Below, one piece after another: positions 1 to 5,211 of a stretch of 5,211 nucleotides of DNA. The position numbers were made by a program, and so were the translations under genes. Under the pieces are notes generated by a model. The model was not told the origin of the DNA. It worked only from the letters and a program-made list of their open reading frames with translations, and searched no databases. The DNA comes from Gemmatimonadaceae bacterium (GTDB taxonomy: Bacteria > Gemmatimonadota > Gemmatimonadetes > Gemmatimonadales > Gemmatimonadaceae). The first letter of the stretch is position 1. Every line of letters starts with the position of its first letter. The stretch covers positions 1 to 5,211 of the forward strand of contig JALOPO010000154.1 in the NCBI GenBank assembly GCA_025453855.1, read 5' to 3'.

Positions 1-1116
1 CCACTTCGTCATCTCCTCCACGCTCGAGTTGATCGACCCGGCCGGGCCGACGTTCGAGATGTCGCGGAAGGGAATGCGCTGGACCGTGTCGTCCTTCACG
101 CGGTACGGCAGCGAATGGTCCGCATCGCGCTGCGACTCGGCCACGCTGAAGTTCGTGCGCGTCATGCCGAGCGGGCGGAGCACGAGGTCGCGCAGCGCAT
201 CCTCCCATGACGAGCCGTTGATCGCCCCCACCAGGTAGCCGGCGGTGAGGAACATCAGGTTGTTGTACTGGAACTTCTCGCGCAGGTCGGCCGAAAGCGG
301 GAGATGCGCGATGTGTCGCACCAGCTCCTCGCGCGACAACGTCGTGTTGTTGTACCAGAGCGCGTCGTGGCGCGGGAGCCCGCTGCGGTGCGTGACGAGG
401 TCGCGCGGCGTGATGCGCATCGTCGCGAAGTCGTCGTGCATGCGGAACCACGGCAGCCAGCCGCGCACCGGCTGGTCCCACGCCAGCTTCCCCTGGTCGA
501 CGAGCGCCCCCATGGCGAAGGTCGTGAAGGCCTTGGAGCTCGACCCGATGGCGAAGAGCGTCTGCGGCGTGACGGGGAGCTTCTTCTCGCGATCGCGCAG
601 GCCGTGGCCGGCCAGGTAGACGGTCTCGCCGTCGACCACCACCCCCACGCCGAGGCCGACCACCTTCCAGGCGGTGATGGCCGAGTCGAGCCACGGGCCG
701 ATGCCGGTGAGCGCCTCGCGTGCCAGCGCGACCCTGTTCGGCCCGCGCGTCATCTCGAAGGCGAGCGTGGCGCCGCCCTGCGCGAAGCTGCCGCGCACCG
801 CGCTCCCGTCGACCGTCACCGCGCCGCTGAAGCGCGGCGTGCCGGGAACGCCGGGAATGGTGAAGCGCACCGAGTCGCCGCCCACGCGCACGTCGGTGAG
901 CGCGACGTCGCGGGCGCCCTGCGCGGGGATCGAGATGTCGCCGTTGCAGGCGCCGTCGGCGCGGCGCGTGAAGTCGACGTCGAAGGCGAGCTTCGCGCCG
1001 GGCGTGGCGATGGCGCCGGCCCAGCGGCCGGTGCAGGCGTCGGGGCGGGCGGTGGTGCCCTGTGCCACCAGCGGAGTGGCGACGAGCGCGAGGAGCGAGG
1101 CGGCGGGATATCGCAT
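1..1116 (-). CDS. Secreted serine beta-lactamase-like hydrolase (peptidase S12 / class C-type fold), C-terminus off the window
   Basis: This is a periplasmic or secreted serine hydrolase of the beta-lactamase / D-Ala-D-Ala carboxypeptidase (S12) superfamily; the substrate is unknown and could be a peptide, ester or lactam. The ATG at 1116 gives a signal peptide at once (MRYPAASLLALVATPLVA, cleavage near residues 18-20). Residues about 21-124 form a beta-rich domain with two cysteines (C28, C57), which could form a disulfide. The hydrolase domain follows from about residue 125. Its nucleophile motif is S192-S-S-K195 in the context LFAIGSSSKAF, HRSGLP starts at H243, and the second catalytic motif is Y284-N-N286. 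The Ser-to-Tyr spacing of 92 residues is close to that of class C enzymes. The third motif (KTG or HxG) should lie beyond the left edge. The frame is open to position 1 (372 codons). An in-frame ATG at 1167 would bury the signal peptide, so it was not chosen. No strong Shine-Dalgarno is visible. True antibiotic resistance activity is not implied; most such family members are esterases or peptidases. Confidence 0.9.
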   Translation of the reverse strand, partial: MRYPAASLLALVATPLVAQGTTARPDACTGRWAGAIATPGAKLAFDVDFTRRADGACNGDISIPAQGARDVALTDVRVGGDSVRFTIPGVPGTPRFSGAVTVDGSAVRGSFAQGGATLAFEMTRGPNRVALAREALTGIGPWLDSAITAWKVVGLGVGVVVDGETVYLAGHGLRDREKKLPVTPQTLFAIGSSSKAFTTFAMGALVDQGKLAWDQPVRGWLPWFRMHDDFATMRITPRDLVTHRSGLPRHDALWYNNTTLSREELVRHIAHLPLSADLREKFQYNNLMFLTAGYLVGAINGSSWEDALRDLVLRPLGMTRTNFSVAESQRDADHSLPYRVKDDTVQRIPFRDISNVGPAGSINSSVEEMTKW

Positions 1117-1301
1117 GGCGGGGACGGAAGGGGAGCGCGACCGCTGGTCGCGGAGCGCCGGATGCATGCGATCGGTGCGCCACGGTGACAAGGGGTGCAC
1201 GCGTCGCGCGCCGTCGCCGCACGCGCCTGCACGGCCTCCGCCGGCATGGCGCCCGCCCGCGCGGCGCGGTCGACCGGGACGACCGACCGGACGCGCGGAA
1301 T
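1117..1301. other. Intergenic gap between the acyltransferase and the serine hydrolase
   Basis: These 185 bases hold no convincing gene. They should contain the end of the acyltransferase transcript and possibly the promoter of the serine hydrolase. The stretch is extremely GC-rich and includes small palindromes: CCGCGCGG at 1257-1264 and CGGTCGACCG at 1267-1276. I see no T-tract and no good -35/-10 pair on the minus strand, so I cannot say whether transcription reads through into the hydrolase gene. Confidence 0.6.
1267..1285 (-). terminator. Possible hairpin just after the acyltransferase stop codon
   Basis: CGGTCG at 1267-1272 and CGACCG at 1280-1285 are exact inverted repeats separated by 7 bases. 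They lie 17 bases beyond the acyltransferase stop codon on the minus strand. The hairpin would be short and GC-only, with no U-run after it, so it is not a canonical intrinsic terminator. Perfect palindromes of this size are common by chance at this GC content. It is listed only as a weak candidate for transcript-end structure. Confidence 0.2.
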
Positions 1302-2489
1302 TCAGATGTAGCGCGTGAACGCGTAGCGTCGCGACGCGCGCAGCCGCGCGTACCACCCCGCCGGCCACCAGAGCAGCGCCAGCGTCACCGCCACGAACGG
1401 CAGCGTGACCCAGAGCGGAAAGCCGAAGGATGCCGGGAGCCCCGTGATGCGCGCGCGGAAGTCGAACGCCGACCACGGGAAGCCGAGCGCCAGCGCCCAG
1501 ACGATCGCCAGCGCGTGCAGCAGGTACAGGTGCGCGATGTACACGAACATCGGCACGGTGCCGAAGCGCCGCAGCCAGCGGGCACCGCGCGGCACGCCTC
1601 GATCCCACGCCGCAAGGAGCAGGCACGCCGGCCCGAGCGTCATGAGCACGAAGGCGAGCGACATCGGGTACTTGGTCGCGTTCAGCATCGACAACACGTC
1701 GCGCGTCCACGCCCCCGACAGGTCGCTCGGCGTCGGGTCGCCGTACACGTTCGTGACGCGGAGCACGACGAAGGCGAGGATCGCAACGGCGCCGATGCCC
1801 AGCAGCACGCGCCGTCGACGGTTCGCGTCGGGCGTCGCGCGATACCAGTGACCGAGCGCCTCCCCGACGAGCACGAGGCCGATCATCGGCAGCACCGGGT
1901 AGCTCGTGCGCACCGACAGCTCGCCCCAGAGCGGCATCACCTGCCGATCGTGGAGGATCGCCCAGGCCCAGTGCAGCGCCGGCGGCCACGTGACGTGCCA
2001 GCCGTCGAGGAGGTTGTGCCCGGCGACGATCGCCGCACCGAGCGCCCAGCGCACGCGCGCCGGCACCCAGTGCAGGAGCCCGAGCACGATGAGCGAGAGC
2101 CCCAGCCCCCAGATCACCTGCGCATAGCGCATCGGCCAGACCGTGGAGAAGGTCCAGGCGAAGTGCACCACCGTGAACTCGAGGACCACGAGCACCAGCC
2201 CGCGGGTGACGAGGTAGCGCATGCGTGCCGCCCGCCCCGTCGCGCCGCCCTGCAGCCCGACCGACGCACCGGCGAGCAGCGTGAAGACCGGCGCGCACAG
2301 GTGCGATGCCCATCGCATCCAGTACAGGAGCGGCCCGGTGGCGTCGAGCGTCATCGGGTCGGTGACGCGCCCGGTACCCGCGCTGTACTCGCGTGCATGA
2401 TCGACGACCATGAGCACGATCACGAGGCCGCGCAGCACGTCGATCGCTTCCAGGCGGGCGGGTGCCGCCGTCCCGCTGGTGCCGATCAC
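1302..2489 (-). CDS. Multi-pass membrane acyltransferase-like protein, DUF1624 / heparan-alpha-glucosaminide N-acetyltransferase type
   Basis: A 395-residue inner-membrane protein of the DUF1624 (HGSNAT catalytic-like, COG3503-type) family, which is thought to move acyl groups across the membrane onto sugars or related acceptors; most bacterial members are uncharacterised. Family hallmarks are clear. AIDVLRGL is at residues 15-22 and leads into the first membrane helix, followed by the D30-H31 pair. SHLCAPVF (62-69) precedes LLAGAS. Also present are AGHNLLDGW (156-164), YPVLPMIG (197-204), VYGDP (248-252), ATKYPMSL (271-278) with LMTLGP, and VPMFVYIAHLYLLH (312-325). About ten hydrophobic segments fit the family. 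The start is a GTG at 2489-2487 that overlaps the receptor stop in GTGA. It places about 14 residues before the conserved motif, as is normal for the family. The frame stays open far upstream inside the receptor gene, but that extension is Arg/Ala-rich and carries no domain. No separate Shine-Dalgarno is seen, which is consistent with translational coupling. Confidence 0.9.
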   Translation of the reverse strand: MIGTSGTAAPARLEAIDVLRGLVIVLMVVDHAREYSAGTGRVTDPMTLDATGPLLYWMRWASHLCAPVFTLLAGASVGLQGGATGRAARMRYLVTRGLVLVVLEFTVVHFAWTFSTVWPMRYAQVIWGLGLSLIVLGLLHWVPARVRWALGAAIVAGHNLLDGWHVTWPPALHWAWAILHDRQVMPLWGELSVRTSYPVLPMIGLVLVGEALGHWYRATPDANRRRRVLLGIGAVAILAFVVLRVTNVYGDPTPSDLSGAWTRDVLSMLNATKYPMSLAFVLMTLGPACLLLAAWDRGVPRGARWLRRFGTVPMFVYIAHLYLLHALAIVWALALGFPWSAFDFRARITGLPASFGFPLWVTLPFVAVTLALLWWPAGWYARLRASRRYAFTRYI

Positions 2490-4783
2490 CGGTCGAGCGT
2501 CACGGTCACGAAGAGCGCGCGCCCCGCCGCCGGCGAGTGCAGCGTCTGCGTCCCGTCCCACCACACGTACTCGCCGTAGCGGTCGAAGAGGTTGGTGACG
2601 CCGAGCCCCAGCGCCGCGCTCCGCCACCGCCACGAGAGATCGGCGTTCACGAGGTGCAGGTCGCCCCAGCGGCCGCGGTCGTTCGCCGGCGTGATCTCGT
2701 AGTCCCCCTGCGCGTACGCCCATGCCGAGAGCTGCAGGCCGCGCCGCGGCGCCCAGTCGAGACCGTACTTGGCGGTCCAGTCGGGGACGTGATTCAGGCG
2801 ATTGCCGCGCTGCGCGACGTTGCGCGGCCCCGGCTCCACGAGCCGCGCGCGCTGCGACGTGGTCGCCACCCACGCGCTCACGCTGCTCGGCAGGCGCAGC
2901 GTGGCCTCCACGTCGACGCCGCTGCGCCGCGTGCGCCCGATGTTCTCGGAGTCGCCGCTGTTGTCGAAGCGGAGCCGGACCTCGTCGGCGGCGCGCTGCT
3001 CCCAGACGCCCGCGCGCAGCGACAGCGCGGCGAACGGCGTGCTCACGATGCCGCTCTCCCAGCCGTCGTTCACCGACGGCCGGAGCCGCTGCGTACCGTA
3101 GGCGGCGATCCCGCTCCCGATCTGGAAGCCGCGCCCGCCGTTGGCATAGATGCTCGCGCGCTCGTGCAGCTGCACGGTCACGCTCCCCTTGGGCTGCGTG
3201 ATCCAGCCGTACGGCAGGAGCGGTGCGGTGGTCACGCTCGCGGGCGTCGTGCGATTGGTGAAGTCGCCGAAGAACTTGTCGGTGCGCACGGCGAGCTGCA
3301 GCTGCACGCGCTCGTGCGGCGAGGCACCGAGCTGCACGAAGCCGCCCCGGTTGTCGAGCGCGAAGTCGTAGTCGCGCAGCGTCGCCTGGCGCACGCGCTC
3401 GGCGGTGCGGAAGCGGAGCTGCAGGTTCCGTGTCCACTGCGCGTCGACCCCTGCGGTGACGACGGCGCGCCACGGCGCCCATGCCGCCGGCCGCCACGTG
3501 GCGAGCGCGATCAGCCCCTGCTGTCGCTCGTCCTCCACCCGCTCCTGCTGCGCGCCGGTGGCGGTGAAGCGCACGAAGCGCACGCGATCGAAGCGCTGCC
3601 CGTACGCCTTGAGCGACCAGGCGAAGCGATCCGACTGCCGGACGTCGACGTGCAGGCTCCCGTGATCGCTCGCCACCGTGCCGCCGTCGCTGTCCGAGAA
3701 GGCGGGCGAGAAGGTCGGCGTGGCGCGCGACTCGGCGAACGTCAGGTAGCCCGGTGCCTGCGTGTCGAGGCGATGGACGCGCCCGATCACGCCCAGCCGC
3801 ACGCGCTCGTCGGCCAGCGTGGTGAACCACTTGCCGCTCGCCGTCCACTTGTCGAGCCGCGCATTGGCGCGGTAGCCGTCGCTGCGGCGTCCGCCGAGGA
3901 AGAGCGTCTGCGCAACCGGTCCCAGTGCGCTCGCGGCGACGACCTGCGCCTCGGCCGTGCCGAAGCTCCCGCCCTGCACGCGCGAGGTGAGATAGCGCCC
4001 GCCCTCCCGGGTGGTCACGCCCACGTTGCCGGCCAGGTTGAAGAGCCCCACGCGGGGATCCTGCGTGCCGCGCACCACCTCGATCTGCTCGATCTCGAGC
4101 GGGAAGAGCGCATTCATCTCGCTCACGCCGCTGTTGAGGTTCGACGGGATCCCGTCGACGAGGAGCTTGGTGCTCCCGATCTCGCTCTCGGTGTTGAAGC
4201 CGCGGACCCCGATGTCGCCGCTCACGATCCCCTGGTTGAACTCGGCCCGGTAGATGCCCGGCACCTTGCGCAGCAGCTCCTGCGCGAAGGCGACCTGCTC
4301 GCGTGCGATCTGTGCACCGCCAAGCACGGACACCGAGCCGGCGAGCGCGTCGGCCCCCGGATGGAGCGGGCGCCGCCCGGTGCGGTCGCCGACGATCTGC
4401 ACGGTGGCGAGCGTCGCGGTCGAGCGGAGCCGCACCGCGAGCAGGCCTGCGCCGTCACGCCCCGCGTCGACCTCCAGCGATGTCGGCTCGTGCCCGAGCG
4501 CCCGCACGGTGAGCACGTAGCGGCCGGCGCCCGGGACGGCGATGCGGAAGGCACCCGTCGCCTCGCTGCGGCCGGCGCGCGACCGTCCGTTGGGGTCGGT
4601 CGCGGTGACGATGGCCCCCGCGATCGGTGTGTCGGCGCTGTCTCGCACCGTGCCACGCAGGAGCGTGCCGGCCACGCTCGTGGCGGGCGCGTCCTGCGCG
4701 GCGCTGGCCGTCGGGGAGAGCGCCGTCGCGAGCACCAGGGCCAGGGCGAGAGGAGTAGATCGGCTGCGAGGGGTCGGACGCAT
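2486..4783 (-). CDS. TonB-dependent outer-membrane receptor with N-terminal carboxypeptidase-regulatory-like domain
   Basis: A 765-residue outer-membrane active transporter expected to import a scarce ligand (siderophore, vitamin, glycan fragment or similar) using TonB-ExbBD energy. The ATG at 4783 gives a signal peptide (basic start, hydrophobic core around residues 11-22, cleavage near ASA-AQ at 27-30). Residues about 41-119 form a carboxypeptidase-regulatory-like / peptidase-associated beta domain (LLRGTVRDS, GAIVTATDPNG, GAFRIAVPGAGRYVLTV). LATVQIVGD (125-133) is a plausible TonB-box region. The plug spans about 145-260, with LLRKVPGIYR, DIGVRGFN, LLVDGIPSN, IEQIEVVRG and LAGNVGVTTR. The beta barrel fills about 262-765 and ends with a typical last-strand region (LGVTNLFDRYGEYVWWDGTQ). 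There is no STN domain, so no transducer-type signalling is predicted. The barrel has siderophore-receptor-like features rather than SusC features, but the ligand is not assignable. The final residue is Arg, whereas many barrels end in Phe or Trp. An in-frame ATG at 4945 would place 54 unlikely residues before the signal peptide and overlap the divergent gene. Confidence 0.95.
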   Translation of the reverse strand: MRPTPRSRSTPLALALVLATALSPTASAAQDAPATSVAGTLLRGTVRDSADTPIAGAIVTATDPNGRSRAGRSEATGAFRIAVPGAGRYVLTVRALGHEPTSLEVDAGRDGAGLLAVRLRSTATLATVQIVGDRTGRRPLHPGADALAGSVSVLGGAQIAREQVAFAQELLRKVPGIYRAEFNQGIVSGDIGVRGFNTESEIGSTKLLVDGIPSNLNSGVSEMNALFPLEIEQIEVVRGTQDPRVGLFNLAGNVGVTTREGGRYLTSRVQGGSFGTAEAQVVAASALGPVAQTLFLGGRRSDGYRANARLDKWTASGKWFTTLADERVRLGVIGRVHRLDTQAPGYLTFAESRATPTFSPAFSDSDGGTVASDHGSLHVDVRQSDRFAWSLKAYGQRFDRVRFVRFTATGAQQERVEDERQQGLIALATWRPAAWAPWRAVVTAGVDAQWTRNLQLRFRTAERVRQATLRDYDFALDNRGGFVQLGASPHERVQLQLAVRTDKFFGDFTNRTTPASVTTAPLLPYGWITQPKGSVTVQLHERASIYANGGRGFQIGSGIAAYGTQRLRPSVNDGWESGIVSTPFAALSLRAGVWEQRAADEVRLRFDNSGDSENIGRTRRSGVDVEATLRLPSSVSAWVATTSQRARLVEPGPRNVAQRGNRLNHVPDWTAKYGLDWAPRRGLQLSAWAYAQGDYEITPANDRGRWGDLHLVNADLSWRWRSAALGLGVTNLFDRYGEYVWWDGTQTLHSPAAGRALFVTVTLDR

Positions 4784-4903
4784 GGTCGGCGCGAGAGAGG
4801 AAACGGCCGCGAACGGTAACCATGATAGCGCGATCCCGTTAGCGCAGAAGACTGGTGGGACGGATGCCTTGTCCCGTCTCCCGCCGCGCCGCACTGTCGC
4901 TCC
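4784..4903. promoter_or_regulatory. Divergent intergenic region with candidate -10 for the receptor operon
   Basis: This 120-base gap separates two divergent genes and must hold their promoters. Its middle (about 4811-4850) is the least GC-rich part. Read on the minus strand it contains TATCAT (plus-strand 4822-4827), one mismatch from the consensus -10 and about 38 bases before the receptor ATG, a sensible 5' leader length. No convincing TTGACA-like -35 lies 16-19 bases upstream, so the promoter may be activator-dependent or use another sigma factor. No recognisable Fur box was found. I see no good promoter or Shine-Dalgarno for the plus-strand gene, whose message could be leaderless or have a short leader. 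Confidence 0.35.
4857..4875. repeat. Short inverted repeat GGGAC-N9-GTCCC, possible operator
   Basis: GGGAC (4857-4861) and GTCCC (4871-4875) are exact inverted 5-base arms with a 9-base spacer. The pair lies between the two divergent start codons, 28 bases before the plus-strand gene. It would centre about 40 bases upstream of the candidate receptor -10, a position that suits an activator or shared repressor site. Arms of five G/C-rich bases are easily found by chance, so this is only a candidate. Confidence 0.2.
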
Positions 4904-5211
4904 ATGTCCGCGCGCGCCACGCCGCTCCCCGACAACGCAGTCCACCCCACCACGCGCGCCGCGTGGCGACGCTGGCTCGCCGCGAACGCTGATCGCGACG
5001 CCGGCATCTGGTGCGTCCAGTACAAGAAGGGCACCGGCAAGCCGCGCGTCGACTACGAGGAGCTGGTGGAGGAGGCGCTCTGTGTCGGTTGGGTCGACAG
5101 CAAGCCGGCGAAGCTCGACGACGAGCGCAGCATGCTCTGGTTCGCGCCACGCAAGGCGGGCTCCGCGTGGTCGAAACCGAACAAGGAGCGCATCGAACGA
5201 TTGCTCGCCGC
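4904..5211 (+). CDS. YdeI/OmpD-associated family protein, 5' part only
   Basis: The first 102 codons of a small cytoplasmic protein of the bacterial YdeI/OmpD-associated family, whose biochemical role is not established; members have been linked to stress and antimicrobial-peptide resistance in enteric bacteria. Recognisable family blocks appear in order: HPTTRAAWRRWLAAN (14-28), IWCVQYKKGTGKP (35-47), YEELVEEALCVGWVDS (51-66), KLDDER (70-75), FAPRKAGSAWSKPNKERIERL (80-100; key residues P82, R83, S87, W89, N93). Family members are usually near 190-200 residues, so roughly half is missing beyond the right edge. The ATG at 4904 gives the short N-terminus normal for the family. No Shine-Dalgarno precedes it. 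It is divergent from the receptor operon, and nothing in the window ties the two functionally. Confidence 0.9.
   Translation, partial: MSARATPLPDNAVHPTTRAAWRRWLAANADRDAGIWCVQYKKGTGKPRVDYEELVEEALCVGWVDSKPAKLDDERSMLWFAPRKAGSAWSKPNKERIERLLA

Noticed and set aside
304..1188. Plus-strand open frames opposite the serine hydrolase
   Set aside because: They are shadows of the minus-strand hydrolase, which shows a signal peptide and the SxxK and YxN catalytic motifs.
1062..2579. A 505-codon plus-strand open frame opposite the acyltransferase
   Set aside because: Its composition is Arg/His/Glu/Pro-dominated with no recognisable fold, while the minus strand gives a clean ten-helix membrane protein with conserved motifs.
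2490..3848. Upstream extension of the acyltransferase frame to an 848-codon ORF
   Set aside because: The extra 450 or so residues are a frame-shifted shadow of the receptor barrel, rich in Arg and Ala. The family motif begins only about 15 residues after the GTG at 2489.
2462..4819. A 785-codon plus-strand open frame antisense to the TonB receptor
   Set aside because: Its translation is Arg/Ala/His/Gly/Pro-rich low-complexity sequence with no domain. The opposite strand encodes signal peptide, plug and barrel motifs over the same span. Long antisense frames are expected at this GC content.
4811..4840. Fur-box-like or longer operator palindrome (AACGG at 4812-4816 with CCGTT at 4836-4840)
   Set aside because: The arms are only five bases with a 19-base gap and do not resemble the Fur consensus; chance is the simpler explanation.
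4784..4945. N-terminal extension of the receptor to an ATG at 4945
   Set aside because: It would add 54 residues before a clear signal peptide and overlap the divergent YdeI-family start; the ATG at 4783 explains the data.

Overview
The window is very GC-rich, with strong G/C preference at third codon positions. It carries four protein-coding genes of Gram-negative type: a TonB-dependent outer-membrane receptor, an inner-membrane acyltransferase-like protein, a secreted serine hydrolase and a small YdeI-family protein. The base composition and the gene style (an N-terminal carboxypeptidase-regulatory-like domain on the receptor, a long secreted S12-type hydrolase) fit Gemmatimonadota or a similarly GC-rich environmental phylum. 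No marker gene is present, so this placement is inference only.

Layout from left to right: (1) 1-1116, minus strand, the N-terminal 372 codons of a secreted serine beta-lactamase-like hydrolase whose C-terminus lies off the left edge. (2) 1117-1301, a 185-base gap with GC-rich palindromes but no clear terminator. (3) 1302-2489, minus strand, a multi-pass DUF1624 / HGSNAT-type membrane acyltransferase that starts at a GTG. (4) 2486-4783, minus strand, a complete TonB-dependent receptor. (5) 4784-4903, a 120-base divergent intergenic region with a candidate -10 element for the receptor and a short inverted repeat. (6) 4904-5211, plus strand, the first 102 codons of a YdeI/OmpD-associated-family protein that runs off the right edge.

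The receptor and the acyltransferase form a tight two-gene unit. The receptor stop codon and the acyltransferase start codon overlap in GTGA, so they are probably co-transcribed and translationally coupled. The plausible joint role is uptake of a ligand across the outer membrane by the receptor, paired with an inner-membrane protein that may acylate or help handle that ligand; the ligand cannot be read from the sequence. The serine hydrolase lies downstream on the same strand after 185 bases and may or may not belong to the same transcript. The YdeI-type gene is divergent and probably functionally separate.

Many long open frames exist on both strands (including a 785-codon frame antisense to the receptor). 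They are consequences of the GC-rich codon usage and carry no recognisable protein signature. I found no RNA gene, CRISPR array, insertion sequence or phage element. The region looks like ordinary chromosomal gene content. The receptor-acyltransferase coupling is the most interesting signal.
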